A stretch of 10,535 nt of DNA from CAYQQJ01 sp964515945 (GTDB lineage Bacteria; Pseudomonadota; Gammaproteobacteria; Pseudomonadales; Cellvibrionaceae): the NCBI GenBank assembly GCA_964515945.1, contig CAZEWY010000126.1:1-10535 (forward strand). Direction: 5' to 3'. Position numbers and translations under genes: made by a program. The notes under the pieces were generated by a model. It was not told where the DNA came from. It did no database searches and worked only from the letters and a program-made list of their open reading frames with translations. Positions 1-6,945 of this stretch are shown piece after piece. How positions within the stretch are numbered: the stretch's first letter is position 1; the number at the start of each line of letters is the position of its first letter.

Positions 1-1
1 A

Positions 2-301
2 GTTCTGCAAAAACGCATCGGCCAGGCTCCCCTGAGCATTGGCCATGTGGCGGAAGAGCTGAATCTGTCCAAGCGCACTTTGCAGCGCCGTTTGCAGCAA
101 CAGGATGTCAGCTTTGCGGAGCTGCGTGATCAATTGAGATTCCACTATTCCATTGATTATCTGATAAAGCAGCACCTGAGCATCGACAGTATCTCGGCGT
201 CACTGGATTTCTCGGACCGCACCAGTTTTACCAATGCCTTCAAGCGTTGGACGGGGCTGTCACCGAGCACATTCCGCAAGCTTTTCCGCGATTACGTCTA
301 A
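2..301 (+). CDS. AraC-family transcriptional regulator, C-terminal part (5' end outside window)
   Basis: The reading frame is open from base 2 to a TAA at 299-301, giving 99 residues. It enters the window already in frame, so the gene is truncated by the window edge and the GTG at 47 is not its true start. The segment has the two helix-turn-helix units of the AraC/XylS DNA-binding domain: a first unit around IGHVAEELNLSKRTLQRRL and a second ending in the family signature near the C-terminus (SFTNAFKRWTGLSPSTFRK). The C-terminal position of this domain is normal for the family, whose effector-binding domain lies upstream. It resembles the group with an N-terminal arabinose-binding-like domain, but that domain is not visible, so ligand and target genes cannot be given. 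It is followed by a strong hairpin and then yajC. Confidence 0.9.
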   Translation, partial: VLQKRIGQAPLSIGHVAEELNLSKRTLQRRLQQQDVSFAELRDQLRFHYSIDYLIKQHLSIDSISASLDFSDRTSFTNAFKRWTGLSPSTFRKLFRDYV

Positions 302-333
302 AGCGTCACCAGTTCCTCATTGTGCTTCTGTAT

Positions 334-364
334 CGGCAATGCCTTCTGTAAGAAGGCATTGCCG
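334..364 (+). terminator. Perfect 14-bp inverted repeat, terminator-like hairpin after the AraC gene
   Basis: Bases 334-347 (CGGCAATGCCTTCT) are the exact reverse complement of 351-364, with a 3-base GTA loop. It lies 33 bp after the AraC-family stop and before yajC, where a terminator is expected. No run of T follows on the plus strand, so it is not a classical intrinsic terminator. It could act with Rho, protect the 3' end of the upstream mRNA, or be an extragenic palindrome. The structure is certain; the role is inferred. Confidence 0.5.
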
Positions 365-387
365 GCTTGTGTCAAAACTTGTAGAGT
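359..387 (+). promoter_or_regulatory. Possible sigma-70 promoter for yajC
   Basis: TTGCCG (359-364) and TAGAGT (382-387) are separated by 17 bases, each matching four of six consensus positions. The -35 box overlaps the right arm of the hairpin at 334-364. It lies about 45 bp before the yajC start. This is a weak match in a short intergenic region and is offered only as a candidate. Confidence 0.22.
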
Positions 388-433
388 TAGCCGCTTTGCA
401 CGTTTGACTACATTCACAAGAGGTTAAGACCGC

Positions 434-766
434 ATGTCATTTCTAATTCCCGAAGCCGCCGCGCAGGCAACCGAGGCCGCTCCCCAGGGTGGCGACCCGC
501 TGAGCATGATTATCATCTTTGGCGGCTTTTTCCTGTTCATGTACTTTTTCATGATCCGGCCCCAGCGCAAGCGTCAAAAGGAACACAAGGCTCTTATCGA
601 TTCCCTGAGCAAGGGCGATGAAATAGTGCTCAATAGCGGTATGCTCGGCAAGGTTACTCAGGTAGATGAGAACTATGTGACAGTCGATGCCGGCAATGTC
701 GAACTCAAGTTCCAGAAGGTTGCTGTACACGCAGTCCTGCCCAAGGGCACTATTAAGTCCATCTAG
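434..766 (+). CDS. yajC: YajC-family preprotein translocase subunit
   Basis: The 110-residue protein has the standard YajC layout and length. A short N-terminal segment rich in Ala and Gln is followed by one strongly hydrophobic membrane segment (about residues 24-41), the conserved IRPQRKRQKEHK stretch just after it, and a small soluble domain (KGDEIVLNSGMLGKVTQV, ending VLPKGTIKSI). YajC is an inner-membrane accessory of the SecDF-YajC complex, which assists Sec-dependent export. A ribosome binding site AGAGG lies at 419-423, ten bases before the ATG. In many gammaproteobacteria yajC sits between tgt and secD; here it has an AraC regulator upstream and a PLP enzyme downstream, so it is separated from secDF. 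It may be the only copy, relocated, or a second paralogue. Family assignment is secure; the reason for the unusual position is unknown. Confidence 0.93.
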   Translation: MSFLIPEAAAQATEAAPQGGDPLSMIIIFGGFFLFMYFFMIRPQRKRQKEHKALIDSLSKGDEIVLNSGMLGKVTQVDENYVTVDAGNVELKFQKVAVHAVLPKGTIKSI

Positions 767-778
767 CAGGGTGTTGCC

Positions 779-810
779 GCCGAGCCCGCAAATAACCATG
801 AGGGCTCGGC
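779..810 (+). terminator. Hairpin between yajC and the D-cysteine desulfhydrase gene
   Basis: GCCGAGCCC at 779-787 is the exact reverse complement of GGGCTCGGC at 802-810, with a 14-base loop. It begins 13 bp after the yajC stop. No T tract follows, so it could be a weak or Rho-assisted terminator or a leader structure for the next gene, whose start codon has no visible Shine-Dalgarno sequence. Confidence 0.35.
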
Positions 811-838
811 AAGTTCGCGACCCATGGCCGCTTGACCC

Positions 839-1858
839 ATGCCATCAGTGATACGCCGACCTATGTATCCCTCCAATCCCATCCGTCTGTCGCTCGCACA
901 GTTACCCACACCTCTACAGTTACTTGAACGTACCTCGGCTGTACTCGGCGGTCCGCGTATCTGGGTCAAACGCGACGATCTGACCGGCTCAGTGCTTACC
1001 GGCAACAAGGTGCGCAAGCTGGAGTATCTGGTTGCCGATGCCCTGTCGCAGTCGGCGCAGGTATTGATCACTTCCGGAGGTATACAGTCCAATCACTGTA
1101 GGGCCACGGCGCTGGTGGCGGCGCAGCAGGGACTCCAGTCGCATCTTGTTATGAGGGGTGAGTCATCGGGCACCGCGGACGGCAATCTGCTGCTCGATCA
1201 GCTGGCGGGCGCCAGCATAAGTTGCTATCCCGCTGCGGAGTACCAGGCGCGGCTGCCGGATCTGTACCGGTACTGGCAGGAGGAATATGCAAGGCAGAGC
1301 CTCAACGCCTATGTCATCCCGACGGGTGGCAGCAACGCCGTTGGCGTTTGGGGCTACCTGGAGGCCGCCCGGGAGATGGATGAGCAATTCCATCAGTTTG
1401 GCATAGAGCCCGACCATGTCATCTGCGCTTCCGGCTCTGGCGGAACCCAGGCCGGCCTGAGCCTCGGCTTTGCCTTGCGGCGGCCACAACTGTCCGTGCT
1501 GGGTTTCGCCGTTTGTGATGACGAGGCTTACTTTAACCACAAGGTGGCGGCCGATATCCGCGCCTGGTGCACCCGCTATCAGCCGGAGTTTTCGGCGGAA
1601 CAGGTGGGCATACTGACCAGCGATAGATATATAGGCCCCGGTTACGGACAGGCGGAGCCGGCCGTCTACGATACCATTGCGTGGCTCGCGCGTACCGAGG
1701 GATTGGTTCTGGATCCGGTGTACACCGGCAAAGCCTTTCACGGGCTGGTCAGTGAAATCCGGCAGGGGCGCTTCCGGGATTCAAAAGACATCATATTCAT
1801 GCATACTGGGGGTGTTTTTGGCGTGTTTCCGCACCGCGACAACTTCAAATTCCCGTAA
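839..1858 (+). CDS. dcyD: D-cysteine desulfhydrase (PLP-dependent, ACC deaminase family)
   Basis: This 339-residue protein belongs to the fold-type II PLP family shared by 1-aminocyclopropane-1-carboxylate (ACC) deaminase and D-cysteine desulfhydrase. The PLP lysine is K57 in GNKVRKLEYL, and S84 in GGIQSNHCR corresponds to the catalytic serine of ACC deaminase. Two positions separate the activities: ACC deaminase has Glu after the conserved Tyr and Leu after the His near the C-terminus. Here these are Thr (VYTGKA, T296) and Thr (MHTGG, T323), as in D-cysteine desulfhydrases. The expected reaction is D-cysteine to pyruvate, sulfide and ammonia in the cytosol. The ATG at 839 is the first in-frame start, since a stop lies at 833-835; the ATG at 863 is an alternative. 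Neither has a clear ribosome binding site. An amino-acid symporter gene begins 35 bp downstream. D-serine or another D-amino acid could also be a substrate. Confidence 0.85.
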   Translation: MPSVIRRPMYPSNPIRLSLAQLPTPLQLLERTSAVLGGPRIWVKRDDLTGSVLTGNKVRKLEYLVADALSQSAQVLITSGGIQSNHCRATALVAAQQGLQSHLVMRGESSGTADGNLLLDQLAGASISCYPAAEYQARLPDLYRYWQEEYARQSLNAYVIPTGGSNAVGVWGYLEAAREMDEQFHQFGIEPDHVICASGSGGTQAGLSLGFALRRPQLSVLGFAVCDDEAYFNHKVAADIRAWCTRYQPEFSAEQVGILTSDRYIGPGYGQAEPAVYDTIAWLARTEGLVLDPVYTGKAFHGLVSEIRQGRFRDSKDIIFMHTGGVFGVFPHRDNFKFP

Positions 1859-1893
1859 TAAAACCAATTTCAGAACACTATTAGGAAAGTTCG

Positions 1894-3258
1894 ATGACAA
1901 TAATAGAGATCGTCAGTCAGATCGAAGCTTGGGTATGGGGCGAATTCATGCTGGTTATGATTCTCGGCGTGGGCCTGTGGCTCACCCTGCGTATCAAAGC
2001 CATTTCCATCAGGCGCATTCCCTATGCCTTTGGCCAATTGCTGCATGGACGGACGGGTGTGGGGAAGGGCGATATCCCGCCTTTCAGCGCGCTGATGCTG
2101 TCGCTGTCGGCTACCATAGGTACCGGCAATATCGTCGGCGTAGCCACGGCCATCGGTCTCGGTGGGCCGGGAGCGCTTTTCTGGATGTGGTGTACAGCCC
2201 TGGTGGGCATGGCGACCAAATATTCCGAAGCGGTTTGCGCGGTCAATTTTCGCGAGAAGAATGACCGGGGCCATTACGTTGGCGGGCCCATGTATTACAT
2301 CAAAAATGGCCTGGGCCACAAATGGACCTGGCTGGGCGTCTGTTTTGCCATTTTTGGCACTTTTGCCGGCTTTGGGATAGGCAATATGGTACAGGCGAAT
2401 TCAGTCGCCGATGCCCTGAATGATTCCTTCGGCATCAACGAGTGGATTACTGCCATAGGTCTCGTGGTGCTGACGGGCCTGGTGCTGATCGGTGGCCTTC
2501 AGCGTCTGGCCTCGGTCGCCAACAAGTTGGTGCCGCTGATGGCGCTGACCTACCTCGTAATGGGGCTTATCGTAATTCTGGCCCATGTGACTCAACTGCC
2601 GGCAGCCTTTGCACTGATTATCGACAGTGCCTTCAATCCGATAGCGGCCCAGGGGGGATTTGCCGGTGCGGCGGTGGCAATGGCCATTCAGATGGGGGTT
2701 TCCCGGGGTATTTTCTCCAATGAGGCAGGTCTGGGCAGCGCACCGATTGCCCACGCGGCGGCCACCACCAATAGCCCCGTCAGGCAGGGTACGGTCGCCA
2801 TGCTGGGCACCTTTATCGATACGCTGATCGTCTGCTCTATTACCGGGCTCGCGATTGTGGTTACCGGAGCCTGGACAGGTGACGTACAGGGCGCGGCTAT
2901 GTCTCATGCCGCCTTTGAGAGCGTGATTCCGGGCGGGGATAAACTGGTTTCCCTGTCCTTGACGCTGTTTGCGTTCACCACCCTATTGGGATGGAGTTAT
3001 TATGGGGAGCGGTGCGCGGAATTTCTGATGGGCCCGAGAGTGACAAAGCCCTTTCGGGTACTTTGGGTGCTGGCGATACCCTTTGGTGCCTTGGGAAGTC
3101 TCGAATTGCTCTGGAAGCTCGCCAGCGTTCTTAACGCCCTGATGGCCGTACCCAACCTCATCGCGCTTCTGGCTTTGAGCGGCGTTGTGGCAAAACTCAC
3201 CCGAGACTATTTTCAGACAGGCGAGGGCTTACCGGGCGAGCACAAACAGACAAGGTGA
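1894..3258 (+). CDS. Sodium:alanine/glycine symporter (AGCS family)
   Basis: The 454-residue polytopic membrane protein has the hallmarks of the alanine/glycine:cation symporter family: SATIGTGNIVGVATAIGLGG near residue 72, then GPGALFWMW with GMATKYSE close behind, GGPMYYIKNGLG near 130, and FSNEAGLGSAPIAHAAA in the second half. Length and the many hydrophobic segments are typical. Members import alanine, glycine or related small amino acids with Na+ across the inner membrane, and some accept both D- and L-alanine. The ribosome binding site AGGA is at 1883-1886, seven bases before the ATG. The gene follows the D-cysteine desulfhydrase by 35 bp and precedes the nucleotidase by 13 bp, so the three are probably co-transcribed. 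I infer, without direct evidence, that it could bring in a substrate for the upstream enzyme. The true substrate cannot be read from the sequence. Confidence 0.92.
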   Translation: MTIIEIVSQIEAWVWGEFMLVMILGVGLWLTLRIKAISIRRIPYAFGQLLHGRTGVGKGDIPPFSALMLSLSATIGTGNIVGVATAIGLGGPGALFWMWCTALVGMATKYSEAVCAVNFREKNDRGHYVGGPMYYIKNGLGHKWTWLGVCFAIFGTFAGFGIGNMVQANSVADALNDSFGINEWITAIGLVVLTGLVLIGGLQRLASVANKLVPLMALTYLVMGLIVILAHVTQLPAAFALIIDSAFNPIAAQGGFAGAAVAMAIQMGVSRGIFSNEAGLGSAPIAHAAATTNSPVRQGTVAMLGTFIDTLIVCSITGLAIVVTGAWTGDVQGAAMSHAAFESVIPGGDKLVSLSLTLFAFTTLLGWSYYGERCAEFLMGPRVTKPFRVLWVLAIPFGALGSLELLWKLASVLNALMAVPNLIALLALSGVVAKLTRDYFQTGEGLPGEHKQTR

Positions 3259-3271
3259 TCAGGACTTAAGT

Positions 3272-4186
3272 ATGGCAGCAATATTTGGCAACAAGCTGGT
3301 GGTGGCTATTTCGTCGCGAGCGCTGTTCGATCTGGACGAAAGCCATCAGGTCTTCAAGAATGAGGGTCTCGCGGCCTATTCGCAATACCAGATTGATCAC
3401 GAGGATGATCTCCTGGAGCCTGGTGATGCCTTTCACATGGTGCAGAAACTGCTGCGCATCAATGATCTGCTGGAGGGAGAGCCGCGAGTCGAGGTGATTC
3501 TGTTGTCCCGCAACAGCGCCGATACTGGCCTGCGCGTTTTCAACTCGATCAACCATTACAAACTGAATATCACCCGCGCTGCCTTTTCCGGCGGGGAGAG
3601 CCCCTACCGCTATATCGCGCCCTTCAACAGCCACCTGTTCCTGTCCACCGATGCGGAAGACGTGCGGCGGGCGCTGGAACACGGCGTCGCGGCGGCAACG
3701 CTGATGACATCCAACCGGGACACTCATGAATCGGCGCAGCTACGCTTTGCTTTCGACGGGGACGCGGTCCTGTTTTCCGACGAGGCCGAGCAGATCTTCA
3801 AGTTGCAGGGGCTGGAGGCCTTTACCCGCAGTGAACAGGAATCCGCCAAAAAGCCGCTGAGCGGCGGGCCTTTCAAATCCTTCCTGAGCGCCCTCCAGGG
3901 GCTCCAGAGCGAATTCCCGGTGGATGAGTGCCCGATACGGACGGCATTGGTCACAGCGCGTTCAGCGCCGGCTCACGAGCGGGTTATCCGGACGCTGCGG
4001 GCCTGGGACATCCGCATCGACGAATCCCTGTTTCTCGGCGGTCTGTCCAAGGCCGCCTTCCTCAAGGCCTACGGCGCCGATGTCTTCTTTGATGATCAGG
4101 AAAGCCACTGCCAGCTGACCCGGGATCACGTCGCCACCGGCCACGTGCCTCACGGTATTGCCAATCAGCAGCGGGAGCAGGATTGA
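3272..4186 (+). CDS. 5'-nucleotidase, NT5C1 (cytosolic 5'-nucleotidase I) type
   Basis: The product, 304 residues, matches bacterial relatives of cytosolic 5'-nucleotidase I. It begins with the family's KLVVAISSRALFDLDESH stretch, followed by VILLSRNSADTGLRVFNSI and GGESPYRYI. The HAD-type nucleophile region is FDGDAVLFSDE (D162 and D164), and the later HAD motifs are K260 in GGLSKAAFLKAYG and D274-D275 in VFFDDQESH. Such enzymes remove phosphate from nucleoside 5'-monophosphates, AMP and IMP among them. I chose the ATG at 3272 because AGGA at 3261-3264 is seven bases upstream and the protein then starts like its family. The frame is open back to an ATG at 3185, inside the symporter gene, which would add 29 unrelated residues. 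The 13-bp gap to the symporter stop suggests one operon. Confidence 0.88.
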   Translation: MAAIFGNKLVVAISSRALFDLDESHQVFKNEGLAAYSQYQIDHEDDLLEPGDAFHMVQKLLRINDLLEGEPRVEVILLSRNSADTGLRVFNSINHYKLNITRAAFSGGESPYRYIAPFNSHLFLSTDAEDVRRALEHGVAAATLMTSNRDTHESAQLRFAFDGDAVLFSDEAEQIFKLQGLEAFTRSEQESAKKPLSGGPFKSFLSALQGLQSEFPVDECPIRTALVTARSAPAHERVIRTLRAWDIRIDESLFLGGLSKAAFLKAYGADVFFDDQESHCQLTRDHVATGHVPHGIANQQREQD

Positions 4187-4372
4187 CGGGCGATGGGCCC
4201 CCCCAAAGTCTGAACCCACTGGCGTGATAGTCGTCGGATTTCCGGCTTTTCGCCGTGCAAATCAAGGCTTTGCTGCTAGTCTTTAAATGACCGCCACGCC
4301 ATTTTTTCTCCTTGGTCTACTCCGGCTGGCCCCCGCGTCGCGACATGCCCGGAAACCGATTTAGGGTGTCTG
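4187..4372. other. Intergenic region between the nucleotidase and universal stress protein genes
   Basis: I find no coding signal, convincing terminator or consensus promoter here. The AT-rich stretch around 4276-4290 (TTTAAAT) and the T run at 4302-4307 are the only notable features. AGGG at 4363-4366 serves as ribosome binding site for the gene that follows. Confidence 0.5.
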
Positions 4373-4930
4373 ATGATCAAAACCATACTGTTTGCTACGG
4401 ATCTTGGCGCTTTTACGTCCCATGCACTCCTGCACGTCGAATTGCTGGCACGGCAATTCAAGGCGCGGGTAGTGCTGGTCCACGCGGTACCGCCTTTTGG
4501 TGAGTTTGCCGCGGCCGTCGTCAAAAGCCATTGTTCCGACAGCGTCAAGCAGGAGGTTCTCAACGAGCCTCACATCAAGGGGCTTATCGACAGTATCCGC
4601 GAGGAAATCTTTGAAACCCTGGTGAGCCCCGAATTTGCGGAGCTCGATGTGGCGAAATGGGTGAATAACATCGTGGTCGCGCCGGGGAATCCGGCGGCGG
4701 TGGTACTGGAGCAGGCCGAATGGCTACGCGCCGATATGATTGTCATCGGCAGTCATGGCACCCGCGCTCTCGACGGTCATCTGCTGGGATCCGTCGCCGC
4801 CAAGATTTTGCAGTTGGCGAAGGTGCCGGTACTGATGGTGCCCATGGCCAAGGACCCCTTCGGCAAACGCCTGACCTTTGGTGCTGTCACAGATGACCCC
4901 ATCGAAGATGACCCCGAATACGGCACCTGA
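4373..4930 (+). CDS. Universal stress protein (UspA family)
   Basis: This 185-residue protein is a single-domain universal stress protein. It starts with the typical strand MIKTILFATDLGAFT, followed by an ALLHVELLARQF helix and VVLVHAV strand. It carries the ATP-binding signature G-2x-G-9x-G-S: G126, G129, G139 and S140 in IGSHGTRALDGHLLGS, ending with VPVLMVP. The motif suggests the ATP-binding subgroup rather than UspA proper, which lacks it. There is an insertion of about 40 residues after the first strand-helix pair and an acidic tail after residue 165. These proteins are cytosolic and induced by stress or stasis; the biochemical role is usually unclear. AGGG at 4363-4366 lies six bases before the ATG. 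The gene ends 18 bp from the stop of the convergent TSUP transporter gene. Confidence 0.92.
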   Translation: MIKTILFATDLGAFTSHALLHVELLARQFKARVVLVHAVPPFGEFAAAVVKSHCSDSVKQEVLNEPHIKGLIDSIREEIFETLVSPEFAELDVAKWVNNIVVAPGNPAAVVLEQAEWLRADMIVIGSHGTRALDGHLLGSVAAKILQLAKVPVLMVPMAKDPFGKRLTFGAVTDDPIEDDPEYGT

Positions 4931-4948
4931 CATAATCGCATTCAGGGT

Positions 4949-5734
4949 TCAGCTAAAGAAGACGAATTTTACGCCAATAGTACAGAGCAGGCCCGCCAGA
5001 ATGGGTTGCAGAATCTGATTTGGAATACGGCTGGCCAGCTTGGCGCCAAAATGAACGCCGGGCAGGGATCCAATCAGAAGCCCGCCCAATAGCTGGAAGT
5101 CGACGGTATCGAGCAGGAAGAAATGTCCGAGGCCGGCAATCAGGGTAAGTGGCACGGCGTGAGCAATGTCTGAACCGACAACATGGAGCGCGGGCAGGCG
5201 AGGGTAGAGCGTCAGTAGCAATGCAGCCCCGAAAGCGCCGGCTCCCACCGATGACAGAGTCACCAATACCCCCAAAAACAGGCCGGTGATAACCGTAATC
5301 AGACCGGCACGCTTGTGAAACCACTTGATTTCAATGGGCTGGTCGAGGTTTTCGGCCTGAAGGCGACGGCGGAACAGAATGACCACCGCCGTCAAAATAA
5401 GCATAATACCCAAAGCGTGAGTCAACAGTGGGCGGTAGTCATTCTGGCCCTCGAAAATCGATTTGAGGGCGTAGCTGGTGGCAATGGCGGCTGGTAGACT
5501 ACCGGCAGCCAGAAGAATCACCAGGCGCCAGCGAATTGTGCCCTGGCGCCGGTGTGCAACCACCCCACCGGCCTTGGTGATGGCGGCATAGAGCAGGTCG
5601 GTCCCTATGGCAACCTGCTGGGGTATACCGCTGAATATCAGCAACGGCGTCATGAGGGAGCCGCCACCGACACCCGTTACCCCAATAGCCACGCCCACTC
5701 CCGCGCCGGCAAAGATGTAAAACAATAAGTCCAT
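4949..5734 (-). CDS. TSUP-family (TauE/SafE) anion transporter
   Basis: The 261-residue inner-membrane protein has the TauE/SafE signature near the N-terminus (GVTGVGGGSLMTPLLIFSG, residues 18-36), then QQVAIGTDLLYAAITKAGGVVAHRRQG and a related glycine/alanine-rich repeat in the second half (LSSVGAGAFGAALLLTLYP). Multiple hydrophobic helices fit the usual 7-9 segments. Family members move sulfite, sulfoacetate, thiosulfate, sulfate or other small anions across the inner membrane. I chose the ATG at 5732-5734 because the product then begins directly with the first membrane helix. An upstream in-frame ATG at 5795-5797 would add 21 hydrophilic residues with no family resemblance; neither start has a strong ribosome binding site. 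The gene is divergent from cysB, which makes a sulfur oxyanion substrate and CysB control likely, but both are inferred. Confidence 0.88.
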   Translation of the reverse strand: MDLLFYIFAGAGVGVAIGVTGVGGGSLMTPLLIFSGIPQQVAIGTDLLYAAITKAGGVVAHRRQGTIRWRLVILLAAGSLPAAIATSYALKSIFEGQNDYRPLLTHALGIMLILTAVVILFRRRLQAENLDQPIEIKWFHKRAGLITVITGLFLGVLVTLSSVGAGAFGAALLLTLYPRLPALHVVGSDIAHAVPLTLIAGLGHFFLLDTVDFQLLGGLLIGSLPGVHFGAKLASRIPNQILQPILAGLLCTIGVKFVFFS

Positions 5735-5774
5735 AGTGGTTGGCTTCGGTTCGGGAGAAGTGGCAGAGTGTGTT

Positions 5775-5860
5775 GTTTTGTGAAATATGACTGGCAAATA
5801 TAGACATTTATAACTATTCTTGAAAAGAATATTTACTTATATTTTTATAATGAAACGAGC
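5775..5860. promoter_or_regulatory. AT-rich divergent control region of the TSUP transporter gene and cysB, with a perfect inverted repeat
   Basis: This stretch is far more AT-rich than its surroundings and lies between two divergent genes. It contains a perfect 7-bp inverted repeat, TATTCTTgaaAAGAATA (5815-5831), and a consensus -10 hexamer TATAAT on the plus strand (5846-5851) for cysB. The best -35 match, TTGAAA (5820-5825), lies 20 bases away, too far for an ordinary promoter, so an activator or another -35 may be used. On the minus strand, TATATT (5798-5803) is a candidate -10 for the transporter. LysR-type regulators often bind such dyads beside their own gene, so this could be a CysB autoregulatory site. 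That is inference. Confidence 0.45.
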
Positions 5861-5923
5861 AGTCCGCAGGCATTTCGCCCGTTCGTTTCACGAAATTCCC
5901 AACTGCGGCCACTCGGAGGGTAT

Positions 5924-6898
5924 ATGAAACTGCAGCAGTTGCGTTATATTTGGGAAGTCGCACATCACGATTTGAATGTGTCGGCAACGGCCCAGAGTCT
6001 ATATACCTCTCAACCAGGCATCAGCAAGCAGATCCGCTTGCTGGAAGATGAGTTGGGCGTCGAAGTCTTTTCCCGCAGCGGCAAACACCTTACCCGTATT
6101 ACTCCGGCGGGTGAGGCCATTCTCCGCACGGCGGGAGAAATCCTGCGCAAGGTCGAGAGCATCAAGCAGGTTGCCCAGGAGTTCAGTAATGAGAGAAAAG
6201 GCAGCCTCTCCCTGGCTACGACCCACACCCAGGCGCGCTACGCGTTGCCGCCGGTGATCAAGTCATTCATTCAGAAATACCCCGAAGTTTCCCTGCATAT
6301 GCACCAGGGTACCCCCATGCAGATCTCCGAAATGGCCGCGGATGGTTCCGTCGATTTTGCCATTGCCACAGAGGCGCTGGAACTGTTCAGTGACCTGATC
6401 ATGATGCCCTGTTACCGCTGGAACCGCTGCATCGTGGTGCCCAAGGGCCACCCCCTGTGTCAGTTGTCCGAGCTGACGCTGGAGGAGGTCGCCAAGCATC
6501 CGATAGTCACCTACGTTTTTGGCTTCACCGGGCGATCAAAACTGGACGAGGCCTTCATGGAGCGGGGGCTGGCCCCGAAAGTGGTTTTCACCGCGGCCGA
6601 TGCCGATGTCATCAAAACCTATGTGCGGCTCGGTCTGGGTATCGGCATAGTGGCGGAGATGGCATACGACGAGAAGGAAGACAGCGACCTGGTGGCGCTG
6701 AATGCGAGCCATTTATTCAAGTCGAGCGTGACCAAGATAGGCTTCCGCCGTGGCACCTTCCTGCGCGGTTTCATGTATGAGTTCATCGAACAGTTCGCGC
6801 CGCATCTGACCAAAGATCTGGTAACGGAAGCTTTCGAGCGACATTCGAAGGTCGAACTCGATGAGTTGTTTTCCCACATTGAATTGCCGGTTTATTGA
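5924..6898 (+). CDS. cysB: CysB, LysR-type master regulator of sulfur assimilation
   Basis: The 324-residue protein is a full-length CysB. It opens with the canonical MKLQQLRYIWEVAHHDLNVS and a LysR helix-turn-helix (TSQPGISKQIRLLEDELGVEVF, about 28-49), then an effector-binding domain. Residues known to bind sulfate or its analogues in enterobacterial CysB are present at the same numbers: T100, T102 and Q103 in TTHTQARY, T149 in AIATEA, and T202 in FGFTGRSK. CysB activates sulfate uptake and reduction genes when N-acetylserine or O-acetylserine accumulates, signalling cysteine shortage, and usually represses itself. A ribosome binding site GGAGG (5915-5919) is close to the ATG. Divergent TSUP transporter and nearby cysH are plausible targets. 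The identification is very secure; the target list is inferred. Confidence 0.98.
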   Translation: MKLQQLRYIWEVAHHDLNVSATAQSLYTSQPGISKQIRLLEDELGVEVFSRSGKHLTRITPAGEAILRTAGEILRKVESIKQVAQEFSNERKGSLSLATTHTQARYALPPVIKSFIQKYPEVSLHMHQGTPMQISEMAADGSVDFAIATEALELFSDLIMMPCYRWNRCIVVPKGHPLCQLSELTLEEVAKHPIVTYVFGFTGRSKLDEAFMERGLAPKVVFTAADADVIKTYVRLGLGIGIVAEMAYDEKEDSDLVALNASHLFKSSVTKIGFRRGTFLRGFMYEFIEQFAPHLTKDLVTEAFERHSKVELDELFSHIELPVY

Positions 6899-6903
6899 TA
6901 ATT

Positions 6904-6945
6904 AGCTACAAGCTACAAGCTACAAGCTACAAGCTACAAGCGGCA
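6904..6945 (+). repeat. Tandem heptamer repeat (AGCTACA) x5 plus a degenerate sixth unit
   Basis: Five exact head-to-tail copies of AGCTACA occupy 6904-6938, seven bases after the cysB stop. A sixth, altered unit AGCGGCA (6939-6945) forms the left arm of the next hairpin. Copy number of such tracts can change by slipped-strand replication. A similar but decayed motif in the opposite orientation is at 7331-7348. Confidence 0.9.

Noticed and set aside
1163..1741. Minus-strand open frame inside the D-cysteine desulfhydrase gene
   Set aside because: It is antisense to a gene with complete catalytic motifs, and its translation is of low complexity with no family resemblance. It is a GC-driven shadow frame.
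839..1858. ACC deaminase as the function of the PLP enzyme
   Set aside because: The residues expected to be Glu and Leu in true ACC deaminases are both Thr here, the pattern of D-cysteine desulfhydrases.
3185..3271. Longer start for the 5'-nucleotidase overlapping the symporter gene
   Set aside because: It would add 29 residues unrelated to the family and overlap the symporter C-terminus. The ATG at 3272 has a well-spaced AGGA and gives the usual N-terminus.
5735..5797. 21-residue N-terminal extension of the TSUP protein
   Set aside because: The extension is hydrophilic, does not look like a signal peptide, and has no ribosome binding site. The family normally begins at the first membrane helix.
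6904..6945. CRISPR array
   Set aside because: The units are only seven bases and have no spacers, so this is a simple tandem repeat.
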